Below the pieces are notes generated by a model. That model did not search any database. It was not told the DNA's origin and was given only the letters and a program-made list of their open reading frames with translations. This document shows, in pieces, positions 52,372-61,756 of a stretch of DNA of 64,000 bases. The stretch is from the NCBI RefSeq assembly GCF_030418165.1, contig NZ_JAUHTQ010000018.1, positions 1 to 64,000 on the forward strand, read 5' to 3'. The position numbers and the translations under genes were made by a program. Position 1 is the first letter of the stretch, and every line of letters starts with the position of its first letter. The DNA comes from Ureibacillus aquaedulcis (lineage in GTDB: Bacteria > Bacillota > Bacilli > Bacillales_A > Planococcaceae).

Positions 52372-53334
52372 ATGATAAATTTTTTAGGCATAACAAATGA
52401 TAATCATTTAGAGAAAAATATTGCAATCAATCAAGCAGTATTATCAGATTATAAATGGTTCTGGGTTGATTTTAGCGAACCTACCGAAGAGGAAATACAG
52501 CATCTTGCAGATACGTTTCACTTTCATCCCCTTGCGATTGAGGATTGTGTACACGATTTTCAGCGACCGAAATTGGATTATTACAAAAGCTATACTTTTT
52601 ATGTAACCCACCTTCTCCGAGAAGAAAATGAAGGCATCATCAAGGACGAATTGGATTTCTTTGTTGGTGAAAGCTGTATTGTCACGTTTCATAGTGTCCC
52701 TTCTGAAGAAGTATCAAAAGTATGGAGCCGGTTTTTGGCCCAGGAGTCCATATCCGGTTGGGATCCATACTATATCTTTTATGAAATATTGGATAAAATC
52801 GTCGATAATTACTTCCCGCTCATCTACAAAATTGAAGATGAATTAGAAAAGATGATTGAGAATACGAACAAGAAATCGATGAATCACCTAATGGATGAAT
52901 TATTTGAAACGAGAAATATGCTGCTAAACCTATTGCATTCAGTCAATCCGATGCGGGATTTACTTTACCGTATGCTGAATTCGCACCATTTAAATGTCAA
53001 TCGGATCAGTGAGAGAAGGGAGTACTTTTCTGATATCTATGACCATCTATTAAAGCTATCGGAAATGGTCATGACGAACCGGGAAGTCACTGCCGATATA
53101 AGGGATAGTTACCTATCTTTAAACTCTCATCAAACAAATAATGTCATGAAGCTCCTAACAATTATTACGTCGATCTTTGCGCCATTAACCTTCATAGCAG
53201 GAATTTATGGAATGAATTTCGAGCATATGCCGGAATTGTCGTGGAAATTCGGTTATCTGTTTTCATTAGTATTGATGGTGATTATCGGCGTGATTATGTT
53301 GCTTTGGTTCAGAAGGAAAGGCTGGTTTAAATAG
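52372..53334 (+). CDS. corA: CorA-family Mg/Co/Ni transporter
   Basis: 320 aa. Large N-terminal cytoplasmic domain, long stalk helix (residues about 150-255), then two C-terminal membrane helices with the YGMNFEHMPEL loop (GMN motif) and a basic end RRKGWFK. ATG 52372 fits both the family start (MINFLGITNDN) and GAGAGGG upstream; an in-frame ATG at 52339 would add 11 residues. Monocistronic. Confidence 0.93.
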   Translation: MINFLGITNDNHLEKNIAINQAVLSDYKWFWVDFSEPTEEEIQHLADTFHFHPLAIEDCVHDFQRPKLDYYKSYTFYVTHLLREENEGIIKDELDFFVGESCIVTFHSVPSEEVSKVWSRFLAQESISGWDPYYIFYEILDKIVDNYFPLIYKIEDELEKMIENTNKKSMNHLMDELFETRNMLLNLLHSVNPMRDLLYRMLNSHHLNVNRISERREYFSDIYDHLLKLSEMVMTNREVTADIRDSYLSLNSHQTNNVMKLLTIITSIFAPLTFIAGIYGMNFEHMPELSWKFGYLFSLVLMVIIGVIMLLWFRRKGWFK

Positions 53335-53351
53335 CGGTTTGATAAGGGTAG

Positions 53352-53624
53352 TTATTTCATTTTTAAGCTCAATAAAATTAATACAACTCCTCCAAATAGG
53401 CATAACATTTTTTGGAAAGAGATTTTGTCGCCCAATCCAGCAACCCCTAATCCAGTTGTAACGATGAGGATGCACGGACCAACTAATGCAAGCATGGAGT
53501 TAAGGGCCAGCGCTTTTTCTAAATCATGCGATTTATACATTAAACCAGCTACAGTCAACTCGATACTTCCGGAAACCAATCGCAGCAATACCATGTAAAG
53601 TAATGCAGATGCCACATACACCAT
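53352..53624 (-). CDS. YqhV-like small membrane protein (DUF2619)
   Basis: 90 aa with three helices. LRLVSGSIELTVAGLMYKSH, ALALNSMLALVGPCILIVTT and GDKISFQKMLCLFGGVVLIL resemble B. subtilis YqhV, a gene of the spoIIIA neighbourhood. A longer frame to 53708 would start beside a terminator hairpin, so ATG 53624 or a GTG a few codons inside is preferred; the exact start is open. Confidence 0.7.
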   Translation of the reverse strand: MVYVASALLYMVLLRLVSGSIELTVAGLMYKSHDLEKALALNSMLALVGPCILIVTTGLGVAGLGDKISFQKMLCLFGGVVLILLSLKMK

Positions 53625-53712
53625 CCTTTTGCTTTGATAGGAAAGTTTATGCTTGTCCGCTATTGAATATTTATAGTTAACCTTGAAATTCGTGTAAAGC
53701 CGATACAATATA

Positions 53713-53745
53713 AAAGAGTCGCTCCTTTAAAGGAAGCGACTCTTT
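53713..53745. terminator. Bidirectional terminator
   Basis: AAGAGTCGCT (53714-53723) pairs with AGCGACTCTT (53735-53744) with inner CC/GG. On the minus strand it ends the 75-aa gene and is followed by Ts; the plus-strand tail TTTATAT is also T-rich. Confidence 0.88.
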
Positions 53746-53757
53746 TATATATGAGAA

Positions 53758-53985
53758 TTATAATTTATTGATTACACCGTGAAGAGTTTCTGTTAGCTCC
53801 TCATCATACTTAGCTAATTCGATAAGATTTGCTAAACGTTCACGTAAGATATGACGTTCGATAACTAATTTTTCATCTAGTACACTTACTAATAATTCAA
53901 TAATTAAGTTATTGCGAATAGCCAATGCTTCACTTTCACGTTCCGGACTAATCTTAGCATTTGGTTTTAAAACTGAATTGCCCAT
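53758..53985 (-). CDS. Unknown small helical protein
   Basis: 75 aa, probably all-alpha: RESEALAIRNNLIIELLVSVLDEKLVIERHILRERLANLIELA. No signal, no membrane segment, no Cys. TAGGGGGAA precedes the ATG on the minus strand and a terminator follows, so it is a real monocistronic gene. I do not recognise the family. Confidence 0.65.
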   Translation of the reverse strand: MGNSVLKPNAKISPERESEALAIRNNLIIELLVSVLDEKLVIERHILRERLANLIELAKYDEELTETLHGVINKL

Positions 53986-54164
53986 TGAAAATTCCCCCTA
54001 ATGTAATTCGCTTGTTCGATATGATTTTATCACATAATCGTTCAATTATAAATGTTGGGAAGATTTGTTTTTATTATCAAATCATAAAGAAGGAATTTAA
54101 AGGAGTATTTAGAATATATATTTAAAGGGCGCTTTACGTTTTAAAGTAGGGGAGGAGATAGAGG

Positions 54165-54665
54165 ATGCGAGGAACAGTCCATAACAAAAAAAGAGAAGTA
54201 ACGGAAGAAGAGGCGTATGAGTTTTTGAAAAACGCAGAAGTCGCACATGTTGCAACGATTGGTCAAGATGGCTATCCATATGTTATTCCGTTTGTCTATG
54301 TATATGAAGGGGGCTCAAAACTTTATATACATATTGGAAATTTAAGGGAAAGTCATTTTTGGGAAAATGTGAAAGTGAATCAAAAAGTAAGCATTGAAGT
54401 ATGCGAGATGAGGGATGTTGTTCCAGGTATAAAATATGCATGCCAATCGGCTTTAAGCTATACAAGTGTTGTTGTGTTCGGGACGATCAAACATATCGAA
54501 GAGGAAGCAAAAAAAGAGTTGTTCTACGATCGTTTGTGGAAAAAGTATGGGGATCCAAACTGGAAGTTCGAAAGGGAAGGGTATCCAGCTTTGCCTAAAA
54601 CGGAATTGTTTGAGATAGAAATTGAAAAAATTACAGGGAAATTTAGTGAAGCATTAAGCCACTAG
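54165..54665 (+). CDS. Pyridoxamine 5'-phosphate oxidase-family flavin-binding protein
   Basis: 166 aa split-barrel protein of the PNPOx-like family (HVATIGQDGYPYVIPFVYVYEGGSKLYIHIGN, then KVSIEVCEMRDVV). Such proteins bind FMN or related cofactors; many are NimA-like. GGGGAGGAGATAG precedes ATG 54165. Substrate unknown; monocistronic with a terminator. Confidence 0.85.
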   Translation: MRGTVHNKKREVTEEEAYEFLKNAEVAHVATIGQDGYPYVIPFVYVYEGGSKLYIHIGNLRESHFWENVKVNQKVSIEVCEMRDVVPGIKYACQSALSYTSVVVFGTIKHIEEEAKKELFYDRLWKKYGDPNWKFEREGYPALPKTELFEIEIEKITGKFSEALSH

Positions 54666-54673
54666 ATTCAAGA

Positions 54674-54709
54674 TAAAAGAGACGTCATATACGATGGACG
54701 TCTCTTTTA
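54674..54709. terminator. Bidirectional terminator
   Basis: AAAAGAGACGTC (54675-54686) pairs perfectly with GACGTCTCTTTT (54697-54708), between convergent genes. Confidence 0.92.
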
Positions 54710-54711
54710 GA

Positions 54712-55833
54712 TTAGGATGGCTTTTCGGAAATTACTTTAATTTCTTTATATCTTTTGGAACGGTAAGGATTTTTCCGGTCAGGATACATAATTTTATCGA
54801 CAAAATCTAGGCTTTCATCCACATTTGTTGTAGTTTTTATCTCATCATCGCTATGTGCTGCATTGATATGCAGCTTCAGTGACGCCTGCTTTTTTCCTGT
54901 TGCTTGGTTAATGGCCTTTGCAAACAATACCGATTGCTCAAAGGGGACTATTTGATCGTTAGTGCCATGAATCATGAAGATAGGAGGGAAATCCTTATTT
55001 ATATAATGGATGGGACTGGCAACCTTCGACTCTTCAACTTTGTCTCGAACGTTGTATCCCATAAGCTTATTTGCAATATTTATGCTTGCATCAGGCAGTT
55101 TGGCAATATCTGAAATCCCATACCAGGAAACCACCCCTTGCACTTCGGATGAAGCCCTGGAATTACCCATTGAAAGGTCCTGCATCTCTTCCATGCCATT
55201 TGTAGCAGCGACCATACTTGCCAAATGGCCTCCAGCTGAATTTCCCCATACAACGATATTGTTGGTGTTTAATCGATATTGTTTTGCATTGGCTCGTATA
55301 AAACGGATGGCTGCTTTGACATCATGAAGCTGAGCCGGCCACTTCGCCTCATCTGATAATCGATAACCTACATTTATGACTGCATAACCTTGCTGGGTCG
55401 CCATTTGAACAAGTTTTAGGGATGCAGATTTACGGTCGCCGCTTGACCAACCACCCCCATGAAGTGCCACGATCACTTTATGTGGCGGATTTCCGATGGA
55501 CGGATAGACAATATCTAGTTGTTGCCGGTCGTTTTGTGTATCAGTATAGGGAAGGTTTAGGGCTGTTTTTTTAAATTGGTCCAGGTCGATATATTGAGCG
55601 GATCCTTTAATGGATTCCTCCACATCGATTTCTTCTTTATTGTTGGCATTTAGACTGTCCGTAAGCCGGTTTAAAAGCTGTTCATCTGCTTCACCGGTGA
55701 TTGTCATATCTACATTTGGCGGTTTTGCTTCATTAGATGAGCTACTTTGAGGTTCTTGGGCATGTATTGGAACAATACTGCCCAAACTAAAGAAAAGTAT
55801 GAAAGCAATACTTATTTTAGGAATTTTCTTCAT
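54712..55833 (-). CDS. Secreted alpha/beta hydrolase (esterase)
   Basis: 373 aa. Sec signal peptide with likely cleavage after IVPIHA (about residue 26), an acidic linker, then an esterase domain of the BD-FAE/HSL type: oxyanion HGGGW, nucleophile elbow GNSAGG, acid in GTNDQIVP, and His in NAAHSDDE. The triad is complete. ATG 55833 follows AGGGGTGG; ATG 55854 would add seven residues before the signal. Secreted or wall-associated; substrate unknown. Confidence 0.88.
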   Translation of the reverse strand: MKKIPKISIAFILFFSLGSIVPIHAQEPQSSSSNEAKPPNVDMTITGEADEQLLNRLTDSLNANNKEEIDVEESIKGSAQYIDLDQFKKTALNLPYTDTQNDRQQLDIVYPSIGNPPHKVIVALHGGGWSSGDRKSASLKLVQMATQQGYAVINVGYRLSDEAKWPAQLHDVKAAIRFIRANAKQYRLNTNNIVVWGNSAGGHLASMVAATNGMEEMQDLSMGNSRASSEVQGVVSWYGISDIAKLPDASINIANKLMGYNVRDKVEESKVASPIHYINKDFPPIFMIHGTNDQIVPFEQSVLFAKAINQATGKKQASLKLHINAAHSDDEIKTTTNVDESLDFVDKIMYPDRKNPYRSKRYKEIKVISEKPS

Positions 55834-55960
55834 AGTTCCACCCCTAGTCAGCAAAATTTAAATGTTTGTTTATTTTATCCGTTATTATTTTGGCTATACT
55901 CTGAAGGATTTAGAGGGATTACAATCTGTACCTTCTTGGGTGGAGGGCACTGCTTAAAAC

Positions 55961-55999
55961 GAAAGAGACCCAGGAAATATAATTTCCTGGACTGTTTCT
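55961..55999 (-). terminator. Terminator of the YunC-like gene
   Basis: CCAGGAAAT (55970-55978) / ATTTCCTGG (55982-55990) with outer GAAA/TTTC pairing, T-rich on the minus-strand side. Confidence 0.75.
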
Positions 56000-56000
56000 T

Positions 56001-56303
56001 CTAAATCATCTTTATTAAAGCATCTTCACCGATTGTTCCTTTTACAATTCCCAGTTTTTCTGCTTCATGTGTGACTGATTCCAATGGAGCTTTTAATAAT
56101 TCATCGATGGTTTTTACACCTACCGCACGACCTGCAATAATTTTGCGATCAGCCAATTTGCTATTTAGCAACCCAACATCCAACGCCCCGCACATAATGT
56201 ACCCGTTCTCGTTTGAAACTGTTAAAAGTGTTGTTTTTGGTAACCGTACAGTAACAGCAGTAAACATGTGTCCGTTTATTTCGAGTGGTTCAATCGAAAC
56301 CAT
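56001..56303 (-). CDS. YunC-like DUF1805 protein
   Basis: 100 aa, the length of B. subtilis YunC. The core VRLPKTTLLTVSNENGYIMCGALDVGLLN and DRKIIAGRAVGVKTIDELL match DUF1805, a compact alpha/beta fold without known activity. GAAAGGGGC lies upstream of ATG 56303 on the minus strand. Monocistronic. Confidence 0.85.
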   Translation of the reverse strand: MVSIEPLEINGHMFTAVTVRLPKTTLLTVSNENGYIMCGALDVGLLNSKLADRKIIAGRAVGVKTIDELLKAPLESVTHEAEKLGIVKGTIGEDALIKMI

Positions 56304-56513
56304 ATTTATCGCCCCTTTCCTTTATAAAATATGGAAGGGGGAAAAAAGTGTTCCCCTATAGCATGAATTATTAGATAGATCTTTTGCGATTTTCTGTTAT
56401 TAAGATATTTCCCATATTGCTGAATATCAAAATAGCGCATGATTTATTTGAACTGTTTCATACTAAAGTCGATTTCACTGATAAATCTACTAACTTGAAC
56501 AGGGGTGTGACCG

Positions 56514-56669
56514 ATGGGAAAAAAGGGTATTCTGGATCCTAATTCTTCAAAGAATCACCGAAACTGGGAAAAGCCGAAATTTCATAAGTCTCAAATGAAC
56601 GGGGAGACAAAGGTTTCTCTCCAAAACCAAGTATTGAGAACGGCGGCTAAAGCTAATAGATTTATGTAA
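56514..56669 (+). CDS. Small basic protein, possibly spore-related
   Basis: 51 aa: MGKKGILDPNSSKNHRNWEKP..., then FHKSQMNGETKVSLQNQVLR and TAAKANRFM. AGGGGTGTG stands before ATG 56514 and a clear terminator follows the stop. The NGET segment and basic Asn/Lys-rich head recall small spore proteins such as YpzG, but I do not claim that identity. Confidence 0.6.
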   Translation: MGKKGILDPNSSKNHRNWEKPKFHKSQMNGETKVSLQNQVLRTAAKANRFM

Positions 56670-56675
56670 ATCAAG

Positions 56676-56700
56676 GACCCGGATGATTCCGGGTTTTTAT
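56676..56700 (+). terminator. Terminator after the 51-aa gene
   Basis: ACCCGGA-TGAT-TCCGGGT (56677-56694), followed by Ts. Confidence 0.88.
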
Positions 56701-56812
56701 TATATTTATGTACTTTTTGTAAAACCTTCACTTTGATACATTAAAGTGTTTACGCGCACAGAAAGCAGGGAATAAAAGTTAGGTTATTTATTTAAGAGGA
56801 GTTGTTATTTTA

Positions 56813-58369
56813 GTGAAGGACATAGTAAAAAATCCGGTTTTTACAATCTCCGCCCTAATTATTATAGTATTGGTGTTTTTAGGTGGTTTGTTTCCGGTTC
56901 GTTTTGGAGAGATTGCTAGTTCTATATATGATATGACTACGCGTAATTTTTCATGGTTTTATTTGCTTTCGGTATTTGCCATTATTCTTTTCTTGTTGTT
57001 CCTAATAGTCAGTAAGTATGGCAATATTCGACTTGGGGGGAATGAAGCAAAACCTGAATTCTCCTATCTTACCTGGATTTCAATGCTGTATTCGGCGGGT
57101 CTGGGAGTTGGGTTGGTTTTCTGGGGTGTAGCAGAGCCGATGAGTCACTTTTTAACTACACCAACTGATAAGGTTGAGCCCCTAACAACGGACGCTGCGA
57201 GACTTGCGATGGGGTATTCCTTTTTCCATTGGGGAATCAGTCAATGGTCTGTTTATGCACTAATGGGTCTCGTTATGTGTTATATGCAATTCAATAAAAA
57301 GAAGGATTTACTAATCTCTACATCATTGGAGCCTATTACCGGGCCAAGGAAAGGGATAAAAAATCTTGTTGATATTCTGGCGGTTATTGCAACTGTCATG
57401 GGAGTAGCGACCTCGATCGGTTTTGGGGTTCTCCAGACAAACGGGGGTTTAAATGCAGTTCTTGGTTTGCCTATGAGTTTTGGTTTGCAAGTTGTGATTC
57501 TTGTTCTGATGTTGATTGGCTATATGCTATCTTCTACGACTGGCCTGCAAAAGGGAATCAAGATTTTAAGTAACGTTAATATGGGGTTGGCGATTCTTTT
57601 ATTGGCTTTTGTTTTTATTATGGGACCAACAGTGTTTATTCTGGAATCTTTCACATTGGCGATCGGAGATTATTTCACACATTTTATAGAATATAGTTTG
57701 CGTCTGCAACCGTATAAAGAAGATACATGGGTGAAGGAGTGGACGGTGTTTTATTGGGCATGGGCAATTTCTTGGTCACCATTCGTTGGGGCATTTATAG
57801 CGAGAGTTTCAAAGGGGAGAACGGTACGGGAATTTATAGTTGGCGTATTGATTGTTCCGCCGGTATTTTCATGTTTTTGGTTTGCAACTTTTGGAGGAAC
57901 CGCGCTATGGCACGATCTTCATAAAAATACCAGTATTGCTAATCTAGTGAATGAAGACATAACGCTTGCCCTATTTGAAACGTTAAATAGTTTGCCTCTT
58001 TCATTTATTACATCGACTCTGGGTATCATACTCATTTTTATTTTCTTGGTTACATCTGCCGACTCCGCAACCTTCATTATGGCGAGCATGACTTCAAAAG
58101 GTGCGATGAATCCTTCGGTAGTTACGAAATTAACATGGGGAATATTAATGGCAGCGATATGTGGGGTATTAATTTATGCAGGGGGCTTAGATGCTCTGCA
58201 GACAGCAGCCTTGACGGCAGCCTTACCCTTTACCGTCATTACGCTGCTTTTAGGTATTACATTATGGAAAATGCTTAGGACAGAGATGATTCCTATTAAA
58301 AAGCATGAAATCAAACGATTAAAGAAAATGCGGGAGCATATTGAACGTGAGAACAAGCTGAAGAAATAG
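56813..58369 (+). CDS. BCCT-family transporter (OpuD-like)
   Basis: 518-aa secondary transporter with twelve helices for betaine, choline or carnitine. The helix 4 motif GLGVGLVFWGVAEP and the helix 8 motif FYWAWAISWSPFVGAFIARVSKG are intact. The basic C-terminal tail (KKHEIKRLKKMREHIERENKLKK) is of the kind used for osmosensing in BetP and OpuD. The start is GTG 56813 after AAGAGGAG. A second osmoprotectant system after opuC in this window. Substrate not assignable. Confidence 0.92.
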   Translation: MKDIVKNPVFTISALIIIVLVFLGGLFPVRFGEIASSIYDMTTRNFSWFYLLSVFAIILFLLFLIVSKYGNIRLGGNEAKPEFSYLTWISMLYSAGLGVGLVFWGVAEPMSHFLTTPTDKVEPLTTDAARLAMGYSFFHWGISQWSVYALMGLVMCYMQFNKKKDLLISTSLEPITGPRKGIKNLVDILAVIATVMGVATSIGFGVLQTNGGLNAVLGLPMSFGLQVVILVLMLIGYMLSSTTGLQKGIKILSNVNMGLAILLLAFVFIMGPTVFILESFTLAIGDYFTHFIEYSLRLQPYKEDTWVKEWTVFYWAWAISWSPFVGAFIARVSKGRTVREFIVGVLIVPPVFSCFWFATFGGTALWHDLHKNTSIANLVNEDITLALFETLNSLPLSFITSTLGIILIFIFLVTSADSATFIMASMTSKGAMNPSVVTKLTWGILMAAICGVLIYAGGLDALQTAALTAALPFTVITLLLGITLWKMLRTEMIPIKKHEIKRLKKMREHIERENKLKK

Positions 58370-58407
58370 CAGCAGCTGTGTAAATCGAATAATTCATGGT
58401 TAGATAA

Positions 58408-58440
58408 TGCCCGGAGATTTATTTCTCCGGGTTTTATTTT
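58408..58440 (+). terminator. Terminator after the BCCT gene
   Basis: CCCGGAGA (58410-58417) / TCTCCGGG (58424-58431), then TTTTATTTT. Confidence 0.9.
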
Positions 58441-58662
58441 GTGAATCATCTAGTTCTATTTCTTGTAGTGCTTACATAAAAACATATATGTAAAAGTTAC
58501 CTATTATGTACAACTTTTAATATTGAACCTACCTCTCATACAGATAATAATAGCATTGAAACTAAGTCTTAGGTCTGATGCTGAAATATTTCTTCAGTCG
58601 GTTATCAGGTGTGAGTTGATATTTTATTATTGGTAGTAAGAGATAAACGAAGGGGTAATAGG

Positions 58663-59223
58663 ATGGAAAGAAAGAAGGTTTACTTATTACTGACTGATAC
58701 AGGCACCATGTTTACCAGGATGATTAAGGTTTATACAAGAAAGCCCTATAACCATGCATCCATCGTTTTTGATGAACATTTCAACGAAGTCTATAGTTTC
58801 GGAAGGAAAAGACCCCGCAATCCTTTTATAGGTGGATTTGTGAATGAGGATGTAAGACAAGGTCTATTTAAAAATGCAAGATGTGCGATTTATAGTTTCG
58901 ACGCTACAGAAGTACAAATGGAAAAAATGAAAGCATTCATCAAGAAAATAGAGATAGAAAAGCACCTTTATCGGTATAATCTTTTAGGAGTCATTACTTT
59001 TATCGTAAATAAACCGTATCAAAGGGAGCATGCTTTCTTTTGTTCGGAATTTGTTGCACAAGTGCTCAATGAAGGTGGGATTGGTCAGTTCCAAAAGCCG
59101 ATTTCTCTTGTGTCCCCGAATGATCTGCAGAGCTTGCAGAACCTTCGATTGGAATTTGAAGGGCAATTAGCTGACTTGCTCGGGCATGAAGCAGCCAATG
59201 AGGTTTATCCTGTCATTTATTAA
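58663..59223 (+). CDS. YiiX-like permuted papain-fold hydrolase
   Basis: 186 aa. The catalytic His lies in KPYNHASIVFDE and the Cys in HAFFCSEFVAQVL, i.e. His before Cys, as in permuted NlpC/P60 (YiiX/YebB-like) enzymes that act on amide or ester bonds of lipids or peptides. No signal peptide. ATG 58663 follows GAAGGGGT; a longer frame from 58630 lacks such a site. Target unknown. Confidence 0.78.
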   Translation: MERKKVYLLLTDTGTMFTRMIKVYTRKPYNHASIVFDEHFNEVYSFGRKRPRNPFIGGFVNEDVRQGLFKNARCAIYSFDATEVQMEKMKAFIKKIEIEKHLYRYNLLGVITFIVNKPYQREHAFFCSEFVAQVLNEGGIGQFQKPISLVSPNDLQSLQNLRLEFEGQLADLLGHEAANEVYPVIY

Positions 59224-59238
59224 ATTATAAATTCTTCC

Positions 59239-59275
59239 ACACCAAAATGTCATGAAGCGCATTTTGGTGTTTTTT
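59239..59275 (+). terminator. Terminator
   Basis: ACACCAAAATG (59239-59249) / CATTTTGGTGT (59260-59270), then six Ts. Confidence 0.92.
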
Positions 59276-59361
59276 GATTATATTAATTGTCATCAGGGTA
59301 AGTATAATCACAAAAGGTTTAGAGAGACTAAAATAAGTGAACGGAAAATGAGGTGACAAAA

Positions 59362-60618
59362 TTGGAAAATCAAATGCCAAAGGACGAAGGAATCGATCAT
59401 AGTATAGGTCTTCTTAAGGAAGGCTATCACTTTATTATGAACAGAAGTGGAAAACTCCAGTCTAATGTTTTTGAGACACGTATTATGGGAAAAAAAGCAA
59501 TTTGCATGATAGGGGAGGAAGCTGCGCAAGTTTTCTATGATCCGACAAAATTTCAAAGAAAAGATGCAGCCCCGAATCGACTTGTCCAAACACTTTTTGG
59601 AAAAAATGCAGTGCAAACCTTGGATGATGAAGAACATCGCAATCGCAAAGAAATGCTGATGTCCGTTATGACGGAAGATCACTTGAATCATTTATTTGAG
59701 CTGACACAGATGCAATGGGAACAATCGATTGATAAATGGAGTAAAATGGATAAAATCCTCTTTTATGAGGAAATCAAGGAATTGCTTTGCAGTGTGGCAT
59801 TTAAATGGATTGGGTATCCTTTGCACGAAAATGATGTGAAGAAAATGACAAAAGAGCTGGCTTCCATGTTTGAAACGGCTTCGGCGATTGGTCCGAATCA
59901 TTGGTTGGGGAGAACCTTTCGGAATATCTGTGAAAAGACAATTCAGCAACTTATCCAAGACACACGAGATGCTAAAATAAAATTCCCTCAAAATACTGTA
60001 CTTCATCAATTTGCTTTTCACAAAGATACGCAGGGAAATCTGCTGGATGTCGAAACGGTAGCAGTAGAAGTCATTAATATGCTACGTCCAATCGTGGCCA
60101 TCTCCATCTATCTTAATTTTTCTCTTTTGGCTCTGATCGAACACCCGAAAGAAAAGGAGAAGCTCCAATCTTACAATGACTATTCCAAGATGTTTGTCCA
60201 GGAGGTTAGAAGGTTTTATCCTTTCTTCCCATTTATCGCTGCAAAGGTAAGGGTGGATTTCTCTTGGAATGGTTACCAATTTAAAGAAGGCACACTAACA
60301 CTGCTCGATCTATACGGTACGAATCATGACCCAACGAAGTGGGAGGACCCTCAAAAGTTCAACCCTGAACGATTTGCCTATTGGAAAGGCAGTCCGTTTA
60401 GTTTTATCCCACAGGGCGGAGGCGATTATTACTTAGGCCATCGCTGTGCAGGTGAACAAATTACTCTTGATGTAATGAAGATCAGTCTGGATTATTTAGT
60501 GAATCGGATGGAATTCAAAGTACCGGAGCAGGATTTGAGTTTTGAAATGGATGACATTCCAAGTATCCCTAAAAGCAAAATAATACTTGAGCAAATTACA
60601 AGAAACCGAAGTCACTAG
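59362..60618 (+). CDS. cypC: CYP152 fatty-acid peroxygenase (cytochrome P450)
   Basis: 418-aa P450 that uses hydrogen peroxide to hydroxylate (or decarboxylate) fatty acids. The haem-thiolate loop is [16 protein letters not shown] (Cys about 362), and the I-helix has the CYP152 signature Arg242-Pro243 (LRPIVAIS) instead of the acid-alcohol pair. The start is TTG 59362, just after GAGGTGA; it aligns with the B. subtilis CypC/YbdT start (MNEQIPHD against MENQMPKD). GTG 59353 would overlap the ribosome site. No reductase is needed. Monocistronic. Confidence 0.92.
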   Translation: MENQMPKDEGIDHSIGLLKEGYHFIMNRSGKLQSNVFETRIMGKKAICMIGEEAAQVFYDPTKFQRKDAAPNRLVQTLFGKNAVQTLDDEEHRNRKEMLMSVMTEDHLNHLFELTQMQWEQSIDKWSKMDKILFYEEIKELLCSVAFKWIGYPLHENDVKKMTKELASMFETASAIGPNHWLGRTFRNICEKTIQQLIQDTRDAKIKFPQNTVLHQFAFHKDTQGNLLDVETVAVEVINMLRPIVAISIYLNFSLLALIEHPKEKEKLQSYNDYSKMFVQEVRRFYPFFPFIAAKVRVDFSWNGYQFKEGTLTLLDLYGTNHDPTKWEDPQKFNPERFAYWKGSPFSFIPQGGGDYYLGHRCAGEQITLDVMKISLDYLVNRMEFKVPEQDLSFEMDDIPSIPKSKIILEQITRNRSH

Positions 60619-60741
60619 TTGATTTTCGGTTTCTTTAATGTTCATTTTATTCACCCCGGAGCGTTACTGTATTATGAAAAATGCTGATGCTGGCAGGAAA
60701 TTTTTATCCTCTCTAGAACAATAAAGATGAGGTGAAAGCAA

Positions 60742-61260
60742 ATGGATGAAAGATACCCTATTGGAAAGTTTAAAGAAACTGAAGTAATCACGAGTGAATT
60801 GATCAATGAGTGGATACAGAATCTTTCAACGTACCCTTCAAAATTAAGTGAAGCTGCGGAATCTTTAAATGAAGAAGAACAACAGCTGACGTATCGAGAG
60901 GGTGCATGGACCATTCAACAACTTGTTCACCATATTGCGGATGCACAAGTCAATGTATATACACGTATTAAACTAGCATTAACAGAGGAAAATCCACAGA
61001 TTAAACCTTTTGAGGAAAACGCATGGGCAACCTTAGCTGATTCTGACCTGCCAATCATAACGTCTTTGCAATTAATAGAGGGATTGCATGCCCGGATGGC
61101 CTACTTACTTGGACAATTGACAAAAGACCAATTAGACCGAAAGTATACGCATCCAGAAACGGGTGTACAAACAATCCTATCCACATTGGCTTTTAGTGTA
61201 TGGCACGTGAATCACCATCTTGCACATATTCAAAATGCTTTGGCAACTAGAACTGCATAA
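60742..61260 (+). CDS. DinB/YfiT-family protein (putative bacillithiol transferase)
   Basis: 172-aa four-helix DinB-fold protein. WTIQQLVHHIADAQVNVYTR and SVWHVNHHLAHIQNAL give the three-His metal site of YfiT/BstA. That family transfers bacillithiol to electrophiles; here it is inferred. GAGGTGAAAG precedes ATG 60742. An AAACCCCAAT / ATTGGGGTTT hairpin (61266-61305) follows and lies before the next gene. Confidence 0.85.
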   Translation: MDERYPIGKFKETEVITSELINEWIQNLSTYPSKLSEAAESLNEEEQQLTYREGAWTIQQLVHHIADAQVNVYTRIKLALTEENPQIKPFEENAWATLADSDLPIITSLQLIEGLHARMAYLLGQLTKDQLDRKYTHPETGVQTILSTLAFSVWHVNHHLAHIQNALATRTA

Positions 61261-61265
61261 ACCAA

Positions 61266-61305
61266 AAACCCCAATTCGAAATAGTACCTTTTCAGATTGG
61301 GGTTT
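61266..61305 (+). terminator. Hairpin after the DinB gene
   Basis: Perfect 10-bp stem AAACCCCAAT / ATTGGGGTTT with a 20-nt loop; the T-run is short, so termination may be partial. Confidence 0.6.
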
Positions 61306-61326
61306 ACTTATGGAGGAAGTGAATAA

Positions 61327-61746
61327 ATGGATACAAAGTTAATTAGAGTAGGCACAATTTACTTACCTGTAAAAGAAGTTGAAGGAGCGGCCAAGTGGTA
61401 TGAAGAAAAAATGGGCGCAACAATTTCTTATACGGATGACACGAAAGCAATTCTAAACTTTGCTGATCAAAGCTTCTTTCTAGTACAGTCTCCTTCTGAT
61501 GAAAGTGCCAATTTTCTAGATAGTAATGGGGATGAGAGATTTTCGATTACGTTTGAAGTGAATGGATTAGAAGCCCTCCAACAAATTCACGAAGAGTTTA
61601 CCAGAAACAAGATAAGAGTTGGGGAAATCGAGAATCGGGGACATGCAGGGAGAAACTTCATTTTTCAAGATTTGGACGGGAATAAGTTTGACGTCTGGAG
61701 CGAATTAAGCCCAAGGTATAAGGAGAGATTACCTGAGAATTTGTAG
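61327..61746 (+). CDS. VOC-family (glyoxalase-like) protein
   Basis: 139 aa with two beta-alpha-beta-beta-beta modules: TIYLPVKEVEGAAKWYEEKMGA, then FQDLDGNKFDVWSEL. It belongs to the glyoxalase/bleomycin-resistance/dioxygenase superfamily; the exact activity is unknown. GGAGGAAG precedes ATG 61327. A second VOC gene starts 10 nt after its stop, so both are in one operon. Confidence 0.85.
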   Translation: MDTKLIRVGTIYLPVKEVEGAAKWYEEKMGATISYTDDTKAILNFADQSFFLVQSPSDESANFLDSNGDERFSITFEVNGLEALQQIHEEFTRNKIRVGEIENRGHAGRNFIFQDLDGNKFDVWSELSPRYKERLPENL

Positions 61747-61756
61747 GAGGATAACT

